From positions 1 through 64,000 of the forward strand of contig NZ_QOWE01000029.1 of NCBI RefSeq assembly GCF_003334855.1: a stretch of DNA of 64,000 nucleotides. The letters run 5' to 3'. A model generated the notes under the pieces. The model worked only from the letters and a program-made list of their open reading frames with translations, had not been told where the DNA came from and ran no database searches. Shown here piece by piece: positions 53,089 through 61,393 of the stretch. This DNA is from Larkinella punicea (GTDB lineage: Bacteria > Bacteroidota > Bacteroidia > Cytophagales > Spirosomataceae). The translations under genes and the position numbers were made by a program. Position 1 is the first letter of the stretch; the number at the start of each line of letters is the position of its first letter.

Positions 53089-54105
53089 ATGATTGATCTT
53101 CATATCGAATCTCAGTCGAGCGTTCCGAAATACCGTCAGATCGTCAACGCGGTGATCAATGGCATTGAAATTGGTACCCTCAAAAGGGATCAGCAACTGC
53201 CGTCGATCAATGAACTGAGTGAAGAATATTACCTGGCCCGCGATACCGTCGAGAAAGCTTACAACTTCCTGAAAAAAGAAGGGGTGATTCAGGCGGTTCA
53301 GGGCAAAGGATTTTTTATCCGGCGCGATGGTCCCGGCCAATTGCGGGTTCTGTTTCTGATCAACAAGTTTAGCGCCTACAAAAAAATCATTTACTATTCG
53401 CTGGTGAATGCTTTGGGCCACAACGCTGTGGTCGACCTGCGCATTCACCACCACAGCGCGCAGCGGTTTAAAAAACTGCTGGAAGAAAATCTGGGGCAAT
53501 ACCACTATTACGTGGTGATGCCGCACTTTTACGAAGAAACCGAACAGGTGAACGTCGTCAAGTTGCTGGAGCAGATTCCGGCCAACGAACTGATCATTCT
53601 GGATCGGGAGATTTCGGAATTACACGGCAACTATTCGGCGATTTACCAGCAGTTTGACCGCGATATTTACGAAGCCCTGGAATCAGGTCTGGATGTGCTG
53701 GAAAAGTACAAAAAACTGACGTTGGTTTTCCCAAAAGAAGTCTATTATCCCCGGGAAATCGTGCGCGGTTTTCGAAATTTCTGCGTTCACTACCACAAAG
53801 AGTTCGAGCTACTCGATACGCTGACGGGGCGCGAACTGCAAACCGGTACGGCCTATATTGTGCTGGAAGACGGCGACCTGGTCGAACTGGTTCGGCAGGT
53901 CAAACAGCGGGGTTTGAAACTGGGGCAGGACATCGGAGTGCTGGCCTTTAACGAAACGCCCCTGAAGGAAGTCCTGGCCGACGGCATTGCGGTGATTTCG
54001 ACCGACCACGAAAAAATGGGCGAAACCGCGGCCCGGCTCATTCTGGAAAAACGACATGAAAAAGTAAAAAATCCCTTTCAGTTGATTCGGCGGGCGTCTT
54101 TGTAA
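53089..54105 (+). CDS. GntR-family regulator with LacI-like sensor domain
   Basis: A 338-residue regulator. Residues 1-75 are a GntR winged helix (SSVPKYRQIVNAVINGIEIG, LPSINELSEEYYLARDTVEKAY, VQGKGFFI). The remainder resembles a periplasmic-binding-protein/LacI-type ligand domain (LRVLFLINKFSAYKKIIYYS, DIGVLAFNETPLKEVLADG, STDHEKMGETAARLIL), as in AraR-like regulators. These usually respond to a sugar or small effector. It starts nine bases after menB; whether it regulates menaquinone genes is unknown. Its 3' end overlaps the convergent DUF1460 gene by 28 bases. Confidence 0.88.
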   Translation: MIDLHIESQSSVPKYRQIVNAVINGIEIGTLKRDQQLPSINELSEEYYLARDTVEKAYNFLKKEGVIQAVQGKGFFIRRDGPGQLRVLFLINKFSAYKKIIYYSLVNALGHNAVVDLRIHHHSAQRFKKLLEENLGQYHYYVVMPHFYEETEQVNVVKLLEQIPANELIILDREISELHGNYSAIYQQFDRDIYEALESGLDVLEKYKKLTLVFPKEVYYPREIVRGFRNFCVHYHKEFELLDTLTGRELQTGTAYIVLEDGDLVELVRQVKQRGLKLGQDIGVLAFNETPLKEVLADGIAVISTDHEKMGETAARLILEKRHEKVKNPFQLIRRASL

Positions 54106-54977
54106 GAGAGGTTCTGCGGACTGTTTTCTTTCAAACGCGCCACCCGAATGCCCGAAAATTGCCGGTTCCACAACACGTAATCGGCCAACGGTTCTTCCGA
54201 TATCATTACTTCACCGTAGTGCGACGACGCGTGCAGCAAATGCGCCCTTTTCTCTCCATTAGGGCCATTTTGCCAGACCACAAAACCAACGTGCTTCATG
54301 TCCAAACCGGGCCGGGAAGCCGTCAGCATGATGATGTCGCCTTCTTTCAGGCTACTTTCGATCTCTTTGATGCGTTTTTTGGGAATAAACCAGAAGCTCT
54401 GCTGGCTGATGGCCGACTCCACCAGCGCGATCTGCTGAAGGGTTGAAGGGTCCGAAAGCTGCGGGTATTTCCAGGTGCTTTTGGTCATATACGACACCGG
54501 TTTTGACACCTGCATACCGCCAATTTTTCGCGTCACATCCTGTACAATCCCCTTTTGCTCGTTATCGACCAGCCATTCCGAAAAGTAATGCAGGCGACTG
54601 GCAAACCCATCGATGGTGCCGTTGCGATACCGCAGTTTGGTTAGGTTCTTGCGAAAAAGGCGGTCGAACTGCACCGAATCCTGCTCGTTGAGCAACTGAT
54701 GACGGGCCAGCGAAAGCGCGAGGGTGGTTTCCAGAAATGTGGTGCAATCGAACGCCCGAAAATTGACAACCAACTGTTCGGTTTCATTGCCATCCAGCGT
54801 GTGGGCCACATACGGACGCCCCTGAAACGATTTACTGATGGCAATTGCCGTTTCGGCCGGGGAGATTCCGGGCGCAACGACCACCTGCCGAAGTGGCGAA
54901 GTCAGAGTAATTTCCTGAGCAATCGACCGGGTAAAAGGCACTAACGCAAGCAGAACGGTAAACAGTTTCTTCATCAA
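54078..54977 (-). CDS. DUF1460 secreted amidase-like protein (NlpC/P60 superfamily)
   Basis: A 299-residue protein with a signal peptide (KLFTVLLALVPFTRSIAQ). The DUF1460 fold belongs to the NlpC/P60-like papain superfamily: the nucleophilic cysteine lies in AFDCTTFLETTLAL (about residue 78), the histidine in MKHVGFVVW (about 229) and a further polar residue in LLHASSHYGEV. Studied members cleave peptidoglycan fragments, as N-acetylmuramoyl-L-alanine amidases. A periplasmic cell-wall turnover role is likely. Confidence 0.88.
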   Translation of the reverse strand: MMKKLFTVLLALVPFTRSIAQEITLTSPLRQVVVAPGISPAETAIAISKSFQGRPYVAHTLDGNETEQLVVNFRAFDCTTFLETTLALSLARHQLLNEQDSVQFDRLFRKNLTKLRYRNGTIDGFASRLHYFSEWLVDNEQKGIVQDVTRKIGGMQVSKPVSYMTKSTWKYPQLSDPSTLQQIALVESAISQQSFWFIPKKRIKEIESSLKEGDIIMLTASRPGLDMKHVGFVVWQNGPNGEKRAHLLHASSHYGEVMISEEPLADYVLWNRQFSGIRVARLKENSPQNLSYKDARRIN

Positions 54978-55104
54978 GTACGGTGATTAAGAAAACGCAG
55001 GAATCAAGACAGCGAACCGGTTTTCCGTGAAAATAGCAAAAATCGGATCACGATGCCACATCAATCTGTATATACACGGTTGAAATAAAAAACCAGCTCC
55101 TATT

Positions 55105-55512
55105 TCAAAATACCGTTATTTTGATCTTTGTCAGTTTTTGGATTCGCTTAAAGTCTGACTGATTGAAGGTGTACAGCTCCTGGCAATGATGGGTTTCGGC
55201 AATAGCTGTATGGAGACAATCATTGATATTTTGAAAGCCAATCACTTTCGCTATTGAGATAGCCCGAAGCATCTCCTCCATTTGATAGAAAACGGGTTCA
55301 AAAGGCAGAAAAGTTTGCAACATGGCCTCAATGTCATCCGGCTTTCGGTCAAGCCGGTGTAACACGTAAGCGGTTTCTTGCAGGGATAAAAACGAAATCA
55401 GAAACTGACTGGCAGATGTTGCTGCTTCGTAAAGCTCTTTTGCTTTTTTATTTTTGGTAGAATCCTGTGGAACCAGAAGGTGGATCAGCACATCCGTATC
55501 AAAGTAGATCAT
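55105..55512 (-). CDS. PIN-domain toxin (VapC-like)
   Basis: A 135-residue PIN ribonuclease with acidic residues D5 (IYFDTDVLIHLL), E46 (LSLQETAYVL), D98 (NINDCLHTAIA) and D120 (NQSDFKRI). The ATG overlaps the stop of the antitoxin gene by four bases. It is only distantly similar to the PIN toxin at 7120 and probably has a different target. Confidence 0.85.
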   Translation of the reverse strand: MIYFDTDVLIHLLVPQDSTKNKKAKELYEAATSASQFLISFLSLQETAYVLHRLDRKPDDIEAMLQTFLPFEPVFYQMEEMLRAISIAKVIGFQNINDCLHTAIAETHHCQELYTFNQSDFKRIQKLTKIKITVF

Positions 55513-55745
55513 AAATTCACTTCATTCGCCAAATCAGAAAGATTTAGATTCGGGTCTACTTTCATGTCTTTGAACCGATCAAGCAAAACCAACGACTTTT
55601 TATAAAGCTCTTTTTGATTGACTGGTTTTTTATCTGGCACGTCTTCAACCGTAATACTGACTTCCTTACCCGCAAATTTGGCTTTGATAGCCTCTAAAAA
55701 GCCACTATTCAACGAATCTGCCGGTATTCTGTACGTTAATTGCAT
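55509..55745 (-). CDS. Antitoxin of the second PIN system
   Basis: A 78-residue protein directly upstream of, and overlapping by four bases, a PIN toxin. Its N-terminal half (YRIPADSLNSGFLEAIKAKFAGKEVSITVED) is unlike the VapB or Phd folds and recalls small orphan antitoxins of Bacteroidota PIN pairs. The acidic C-terminal tail (DPNLNLSDLANEVNL) fits the toxin-binding part. The assignment rests mainly on position and size. Confidence 0.7.
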   Translation of the reverse strand: MQLTYRIPADSLNSGFLEAIKAKFAGKEVSITVEDVPDKKPVNQKELYKKSLVLLDRFKDMKVDPNLNLSDLANEVNL

Positions 55746-55842
55746 AGCACGCTGCTTTAAAATCTCACCAATTTAACATTATTCTTCTTCATCTCGTTCG
55801 ACTTTTTTGCAAATGCATCAAGAGCATTTCGTACGAAAACGA

Positions 55843-55850
55843 CAAAATTA
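55843..55850 (-). promoter_or_regulatory. Bacteroidota -7 element (TAATTTTG) for the PIN toxin-antitoxin pair
   Basis: The minus strand reads TAATTTTG in the 120-base gap before the antitoxin ATG (55745), predicting a leader of about 93 bases. Confidence 0.4.
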
Positions 55851-55865
55851 ATCCATCTAGCTAGC

Positions 55866-57743
55866 TTATTTGATTTCCAAAACCAGCACACTCAACGGCG
55901 GCAATTCGACCGGAACACCGGAAGTCGCGGCTGATTTTAACTTGGTTTTTGTCCGAAAAATATCGCTAAACGAATAGATTTTGGTCCCGTCCAGCTTCAT
56001 GGTTTTCCAGGCTTCCACCGGAATGCGAACCGTCGTTTTAGCGGTTTTCTGTTTGTCGAAATTACAAACAATCAGCAGTTTCTGTTTGGCCGAGTGCCGC
56101 AGGTAACTATACAGCCGGTGCTGGTCGTAGCCGGGGCTTTTGCCGGCGTTGTTTGCGTATTGCAAGTCGTAAAAAGCACCCATCCGGATGGCGTCGCTGG
56201 TGTTGACCAACTGGTTCAACTGCTGGTAGAATTTCCGAAGATTTTTCTGGTCGTCCGTTAGCTTGCCACCATCGAACCTGGCGGGTTTGTCCACGCTGCC
56301 GTTGGTCCAGGCCTGAAATTCCGGGACACCCCAGTAATCAAAAATGGTCGTCCGGCCATCTTCCCCCTGAAACCCTTCGGCCTGCGTCGGGTTGACGCCC
56401 AGTTCCTGCCCGAAATAGATCATCAGCGGGCCGGTGTGCAGGGTGGCCGAAAGCGTCATGGCCGGAACCGCCGTCCACGGATCGCTGGCAAAAAACCGGG
56501 AGGCCACGCGCTGTTCGTCGTGGTTTTCCAGAAACCGCAGCATGTGATTGGCATAATCGCCCGACTCCTGTTGCCAAACCCGCGTAATATCCTCCGTCGT
56601 CCCGTGGCCTTCCATCAACCGCCGAACGGCGTCATACAGGCCAACTTTGTCGTAGAGGTAATCGAATTTGCCGGTAAAAATATAGTTGCGGTATTGCTGC
56701 GGGTTGTAGATTTCGGCGATAAAAATGACATCGGGAAAAGCCGCCTTGACCTGCGGAATGGCCCAGCCCCAAAATTCGACCGGCACCATTTCGGCCATGT
56801 CGCACCGAAAACCGTCCACGCCTTTGGCCGCCCAGAACAGCAGAATATCCTTCATTTTTACCCAGGTCGACGGAACCGGATCGAAGTGCGTTTGGCGGTT
56901 GTTGAGGTAATCGACACCGTAATTCAGCTTGATCGTTTCATACCAGTCATTGAGGTCGGGCTGGGCTTTGAAAACGTCATTGCCTGTCGCTTTGGCCGGA
57001 TTTTCAACGTAGTTCACCACCGATTCTTCCGGGGTCACGACGCCCTGCGGCACCTGAAATGATTGACCGGGCAAATAATAGAAATTGTTTTTCGGATCGA
57101 AGGGTTTGCTGGTGTCATCGCCCTCTCCCATGTCCTGCACGCCTGCCGGTTTGGCGTCGGAATGATACTCCCGGGCCACGTGGTTGGGAATAAAATCGAT
57201 CAGCACTTTCAGATCGTTGGTGTGCGACCGTTTCAGTAAATCCTCGAATTCCTTCATCCGGTTGGGCACATCGACCGCCAGATCCGGGTTCACGTCGTAA
57301 TAATCTTTGATGGCATAAGGCGAACCCGCCCGGCCTTTCACCACCTGCGGATTGTCTTTCCGGATCCCGAATGCCGAGTAATCCGTCATCAGCGCGTGTT
57401 CGATAATTCCGGTATACCAGACGTGCGAAACACCAAATTTCTTCAGTTCCTGCAAGGCTTTGGCGGTAATGTCGTTGAATTTGCCAACGCCGTTTTCATC
57501 CCGGCTTCCCCAGGGTTTATTGGTCGTATTCTGATTACCGAAAAGGCGTGTAAAAATTTGGTAAACAACGAGTTTGTCTGACTTTTCTTCGATGGGCACA
57601 GATGTATTCATGTTCGACTGTAAGGGTTCAACGGAAAAAGCCGCCAGGGTATGCAGCATACCGGAAGCCACCAACCCACCGGCAAAAGTTCGGCGGTTTA
57701 TTTTGAAAGAATCTGGAGTGGATGAATTCGTCTTCATGTCCAA
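55866..57743 (-). CDS. Exported GH13 alpha-amylase-family enzyme (Tat-type signal)
   Basis: A 625-residue glycoside hydrolase of family 13. The N-terminus carries a twin-arginine-like export signal (INRRTFAGGLVASGML at about 15-30). The catalytic TIM barrel contains LIDFIPNHVA (region I), nucleophile D315 in GFRCDMAEM, acid/base E344 in FIAEIYNP and D409 in FLENHDEQRV. A C-terminal beta domain (about 545-625) completes the fold. It likely hydrolyses alpha-1,4-glucans in the periplasm or at the surface; activity within GH13 cannot be pinned down. The ATG at 57737 is an equal alternative. It is divergent from the second GH13 gene. Confidence 0.9.
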   Translation of the reverse strand: MDMKTNSSTPDSFKINRRTFAGGLVASGMLHTLAAFSVEPLQSNMNTSVPIEEKSDKLVVYQIFTRLFGNQNTTNKPWGSRDENGVGKFNDITAKALQELKKFGVSHVWYTGIIEHALMTDYSAFGIRKDNPQVVKGRAGSPYAIKDYYDVNPDLAVDVPNRMKEFEDLLKRSHTNDLKVLIDFIPNHVAREYHSDAKPAGVQDMGEGDDTSKPFDPKNNFYYLPGQSFQVPQGVVTPEESVVNYVENPAKATGNDVFKAQPDLNDWYETIKLNYGVDYLNNRQTHFDPVPSTWVKMKDILLFWAAKGVDGFRCDMAEMVPVEFWGWAIPQVKAAFPDVIFIAEIYNPQQYRNYIFTGKFDYLYDKVGLYDAVRRLMEGHGTTEDITRVWQQESGDYANHMLRFLENHDEQRVASRFFASDPWTAVPAMTLSATLHTGPLMIYFGQELGVNPTQAEGFQGEDGRTTIFDYWGVPEFQAWTNGSVDKPARFDGGKLTDDQKNLRKFYQQLNQLVNTSDAIRMGAFYDLQYANNAGKSPGYDQHRLYSYLRHSAKQKLLIVCNFDKQKTAKTTVRIPVEAWKTMKLDGTKIYSFSDIFRTKTKLKSAATSGVPVELPPLSVLVLEIK

Positions 57744-57747
57744 GATA

Positions 57748-57755
57748 CAAATTTA
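57748..57755 (-). promoter_or_regulatory. Bacteroidota -7 element (TAAATTTG) for the GH13 gene, near-leaderless
   Basis: The minus strand reads TAAATTTG ending four bases ahead of the ATG at 57743, so transcription would begin at or just before the start codon. A second copy of the same element lies at 57800-57807 and would give a leader of about 50 bases. Confidence 0.45.
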
Positions 57756-57878
57756 CCAATGTCTGCCTGACGAGACGGACTGGTTTCGACGTCAAATTTC
57801 AAATTTACTGGCAATATGAAAACAAATCCTTTATTTTACCATATTTAAGATTGTGTTCCAATCTCTCCGCTAACCGTT

Positions 57879-59756
57879 ATGAACCGTTCGATTACCCTCT
57901 TGCTTCTGGTCATCCAGCTTGTCTTGTGCCGGGCCCTGGCGCAGTCCGCGGCCATCCAGCGCATCGACCCAACCAACTGGTGGGTCGGCCTGAAAAACCC
58001 CAACCTCCAGCTTCTCGTCTACGGCCCCAAAGCCGGATCGATGACCTACACGATCAACTACCCCGGCGTCAAACTGGTGAAAACACAGAAGGCCGAAAAC
58101 CCCGATTTTATTTTTCTGGATCTGCTTATTTCCGCAACTGCCAAACCGGGCACTTTTCGAATTGTGGGAAAAAGCGGCTCCGAAACCGTCAGTCGAGCCT
58201 ACGAGTTAAAGCCTCGGACAACCGGGCCGAAAGGGCAGGGCGTTTCGGCGGCCGACTTTATTTACCTGATCATGCCCGACCGCTTTGCCAACGGCGACCC
58301 GGCCAACGATGCTTTTCCTGACCTGCTCGACACCAAAGCCGATCGGTCGGTTCCGCATTTACGGCACGGCGGGGACTTGCAGGGCATCACCAACCACCTG
58401 GATTATTTGCAGGAACTGGGCGTCACAGCCCTCTGGATGACGCCGGTTCTGGCCAACGATGAAACCTTGAAACAGGAAGCTCCCGACCGGATGCAGGCGG
58501 GGTACCACGGCTATCATTTTACGGACCATTACCAGATCGACAAGCGGTTTGGCGGCACGGAGGGCTACCGAAAATTGGGTCAGGCGCTCCACCAGCGCGG
58601 CATGAAACTGGTGCAGGATGCGGTGTATAACCACGTGAGCGACGACCACTGGCTTTATAAAAATCAACCGTTCAAAGACTGGTTCAACCAATGGCCGACC
58701 TACACCGGCAGTTCGCACAAAGAGCAGGCTTTGTATGATCCCTATTCTTCGGCTTCGGACCGAAAAGTACTGCTGGACGGCTGGTTCACGCCTTTTCTGC
58801 CCGATCTGAACCTGCGAAATTCGTTTTTGTCCACGTATCTGATTCAGCATGCGATCTGGTGTACGGAGCTTTTTGCGCTGGATGCGTGGCGCGTCGACAC
58901 CTATAAATACAACGATTTGAACTTCCTGAACCGCTGTAATCAGGCCCTTTTGACGGAGTATCCCAAACTCCATATTTTCGGGGAAGCCTGGGTTGGCAAC
59001 CCCGTGGCGCAGGCGTTTTTTGTCAAAAACCGGATCGAGCAGCCGTTCAAATCCAATCAGCCGGGCGGTCTGGATTTTGTCTTGTATGATGCTTTTAATG
59101 CGGCTTTGAAAGAGAATTTTGGCTGGGATTCGGGCGTCAACCGGGTTTATCAGGCGTTGGCGACAGATGCGGTTTATGCCGATCCGCAAAAGCTGGTTAC
59201 GTTTCTGGACAACCACGATACCGACCGCTACCTGTCGGTGATTGGCGACGATTACGCGAAATACAAAATGGGCGTCACCTGGCTTCTGACAACGCGCGGC
59301 ATCCCTTCATGGTATTACGGAACGGAAGTGCTGATGAAGAACACCAAAAACCCGTCGGATGCGGAAGTGCGCCGGGATTTTCCGGGCGGTTTTCCCGGTG
59401 ATCCGGCGAATAAATTTACCGATGCCGGGCGAAACGAAAAGGAAAAAGACGCCTTCAATTTTGTAAAAAAACTGGCTAATTACCGGAAAAACACGCCGAC
59501 TTTGCACGCGGGGAAATTGATGCAGTTTATTCCCCAAAACGGCACCTACGTCTATTTTCGCTATGATGCGTCCAAAACCGTGATGATAGCGACCAATTCG
59601 ACTGAGCAGGAAATCAATCTGGAAACCGGCCGGTTTGCCGAACGCATGGCAGGTTTTACAAAGGCTCGAAACGTGCTGACCGACGAGGTAATCAACAGCT
59701 TGACTACCCTCAAATTACCGGCCAAAACTGCGGTGGTGCTGGAACTGGCTCGCTAA
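57879..59756 (+). CDS. Periplasmic GH13 cyclomaltodextrinase/neopullulanase-like enzyme
   Basis: A 625-residue enzyme with a Sec signal peptide (TLLLLVIQLVLCRALAQ), an N-terminal cyclomaltodextrinase-type beta domain (about 28-110), the catalytic barrel with DAVYNHV (region I, about 247), nucleophile D340 in DAWRVDTYKYND, acid/base E369 in IFGEAWVG and D447 in FLDNHDTDRY, and a C-terminal beta domain (about 545-625). The pattern is that of SusA-like neopullulanases/cyclomaltodextrinases, which cut maltodextrins and cyclodextrins to maltose and short chains in the periplasm. pgmB follows on the same strand after 90 bases. Confidence 0.92.
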   Translation: MNRSITLLLLVIQLVLCRALAQSAAIQRIDPTNWWVGLKNPNLQLLVYGPKAGSMTYTINYPGVKLVKTQKAENPDFIFLDLLISATAKPGTFRIVGKSGSETVSRAYELKPRTTGPKGQGVSAADFIYLIMPDRFANGDPANDAFPDLLDTKADRSVPHLRHGGDLQGITNHLDYLQELGVTALWMTPVLANDETLKQEAPDRMQAGYHGYHFTDHYQIDKRFGGTEGYRKLGQALHQRGMKLVQDAVYNHVSDDHWLYKNQPFKDWFNQWPTYTGSSHKEQALYDPYSSASDRKVLLDGWFTPFLPDLNLRNSFLSTYLIQHAIWCTELFALDAWRVDTYKYNDLNFLNRCNQALLTEYPKLHIFGEAWVGNPVAQAFFVKNRIEQPFKSNQPGGLDFVLYDAFNAALKENFGWDSGVNRVYQALATDAVYADPQKLVTFLDNHDTDRYLSVIGDDYAKYKMGVTWLLTTRGIPSWYYGTEVLMKNTKNPSDAEVRRDFPGGFPGDPANKFTDAGRNEKEKDAFNFVKKLANYRKNTPTLHAGKLMQFIPQNGTYVYFRYDASKTVMIATNSTEQEINLETGRFAERMAGFTKARNVLTDEVINSLTTLKLPAKTAVVLELAR

Positions 59757-59846
59757 ACGGGCCTGGATGAAAACGGGGGAACGCTAACGCATAAGTCCTT
59801 TTTTATCGCTTTATTGCAGTACACAACCTGCATAATCAATCAGCCA

Positions 59847-60512
59847 ATGCCCATAAAAGCCTTACTTTTTGACCTGGATGGCGTTATTGTTGACACCGCG
59901 ATTTATCATTATCAAGCCTGGCGACGGATGGCCAACACGCTGGGATTCGATATTACGGAAGAATTTAATGAGCAATTGAAGGGCATCAGCCGCACCGAAT
60001 CCCTGGAAATTATTCTGGCCCACGGCGGGCTGACGATTTCGGAGGATCATAAGCTGGCACTGGCTACGCAGAAAAACGAGTGGTATCTGGAACTGATTTC
60101 ACAGATGACCCCTGCGGCTATCTTGCCCGGCGTAACGGATTTTTTCGTGGCCGTAAAAGCCGCTCACCTCAAAACTGCCCTCGGATCGGTCAGTAAAAAT
60201 GCCCGCCTGATTCTGGAACGCATTGGGATGATCGACGATTTCGATTCGATTATCGACGGCACCAAAATCAGCCGGGGCAAGCCCGATCCGGAGGTTTTTT
60301 TGAAAGGTGCCGCCGAACTTCACGTCCGGCCCGACGAATGTGTGGTTTTTGAAGATGCCGTTGCGGGTGTCGAAGCCGCCAAACGGGGTGGCATGCTGGC
60401 GGTTGGCATTGGTTTGCCGTCGGTTCTGACCCAGGCCGACCTGGTGGTGCCGTCGCTGGCGCAATTGACGATGGAGGAGGTCTTCACCCTGTCAGCGGTC
60501 GATAGACCCTGA
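59847..60512 (+). CDS. pgmB: Beta-phosphoglucomutase
   Basis: A 221-residue HAD-superfamily enzyme with nucleophile D9 and acid/base D11 in LLFDLDGVIVDTA, the substrate-discriminating cap sequence LKGISRTESLEIIL, LGSVSKNARLIL, and FEDAVAGVEAAKRGG. These are diagnostic of beta-phosphoglucomutase, which turns beta-glucose-1-phosphate into glucose-6-phosphate. The start at 59847 (MPIKALLF) is preferred to an upstream ATG at 59814. It is co-located with a GH65 maltose phosphorylase whose product is its substrate. Confidence 0.95.
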   Translation: MPIKALLFDLDGVIVDTAIYHYQAWRRMANTLGFDITEEFNEQLKGISRTESLEIILAHGGLTISEDHKLALATQKNEWYLELISQMTPAAILPGVTDFFVAVKAAHLKTALGSVSKNARLILERIGMIDDFDSIIDGTKISRGKPDPEVFLKGAAELHVRPDECVVFEDAVAGVEAAKRGGMLAVGIGLPSVLTQADLVVPSLAQLTMEEVFTLSAVDRP

Positions 60513-60662
60513 CAGCGGTGAAGACTTTTTCCAAGGCCGTCGCATGATCGATCGACAGATCCTAACAGCGGTTGAAACCCAATCAGCGGTCGAACTCTGG
60601 CTCAACCGATCATGTCATCAGCGGTTATCTTTTTTATTAAATAAAAACCGCTGTCAGGGTCT
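60493..60662. repeat. Interspersed cagcggt heptamers and a long inverted repeat
   Basis: The heptamer cagcggt occurs at least five times in direct orientation (near 60493, 60513, 60566, 60584, 60619) and once inverted (60647). A perfect 16-bp inverted repeat pairs 60504-60519 with 60647-60662, and an inner stem pairs 60619-60626 with 60646-60653 around an AT-rich loop. The first copies lie within the last codons of pgmB. It probably terminates pgmB transcription and may have been built by repeated duplication. Confidence 0.75.
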
Positions 60663-60704
60663 GTCGATCATGCAATGACCCGGCGCTGACAGGGTTTGAA
60701 AAAT

Positions 60705-61277
60705 ATGCAAAAAATAGAAACCGCCCACCAACTCCAGCAGCGGATCAAAACGGTTCTGGAAACCGTTGAGCGGGAATTTCGTCCGCTGTCCGACGAGCAA
60801 CTGAACTGGAAACCCGACACCAAACGCTGGAGCATCACGCAGTGTTTGCAACACCTCAACCTGGCCGAACGGTTTTACATTCGAAACCTGCAGAAAAAAG
60901 TCGATGACCTGGGATTCATTCAGACTAACCCGACCGATCAACCGCTGAAAAGCACGCTGGTCGGTCGGATGCTGCGCAAAGCCGTCGACCCAAACAGCAG
61001 CCTGAAACTGCCGACGGTTTCGTTCATGACGCCCCGCAACGATCTGGACGCCCGCGATGTGATGAAGCAGTTTGTTGAATTACAGCAGCTTTTGCACGAA
61101 TTGCTCGACAAGGCACCGTACATCGACTGGAACGAGGAAAAAGTGATGACCCTCTTTGGCAACTGGCTTAAAATCAACGTCGGCGATGCGTTTCAGATGC
61201 TGGTGGCCCACACCGAGCGTCACCTCAACCAGGCCCTGCGGGTGAAGCAGGAAGCCGCTGGTTTTCTGGCGAAATAA
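60705..61277 (+). CDS. DinB-family protein
   Basis: A 190-residue four-helix-bundle protein of the DinB/YfiT-like family: HQLQQRIKTVLETVEREFRPLS, the RWSITQCLQHLNLAERFY helix with a metal-binding histidine (about residue 51), and a closing MLVAHTERHLNQALRVK helix with two further histidines, giving the usual three-His metal site. Members include thiol-dependent transferases and proteins of unknown role. The ATG at 60705 is preferred over TTG at 60696. It has no obvious link to the maltodextrin genes around it. Confidence 0.85.
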   Translation: MQKIETAHQLQQRIKTVLETVEREFRPLSDEQLNWKPDTKRWSITQCLQHLNLAERFYIRNLQKKVDDLGFIQTNPTDQPLKSTLVGRMLRKAVDPNSSLKLPTVSFMTPRNDLDARDVMKQFVELQQLLHELLDKAPYIDWNEEKVMTLFGNWLKINVGDAFQMLVAHTERHLNQALRVKQEAAGFLAK

Positions 61278-61393
61278 TTATATTTACGCCCAGCCCTTGA
61301 TCAAAAAACCATAAGTATTTACCAATCAATTTATTAACAGCGCACCCTATCACATAGTGTTTTCCATCTCGCTAAAAATAACCTTAACCCGGA

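Noticed and set aside
52252-53526. Open frame of 424 codons opposite menB and the GntR gene
   Set aside because: It spans the antisense of two well-supported genes and the gap between them, with low-complexity histidine- and phenylalanine-rich sequence. It is a shadow frame.
60493-60662. cagcggt heptamers as replication-origin iterons or DnaA boxes
   Set aside because: There is no replication initiator gene nearby, the heptamer does not match a DnaA box, and the copies extend into a coding end. Terminator or repeat expansion is simpler.
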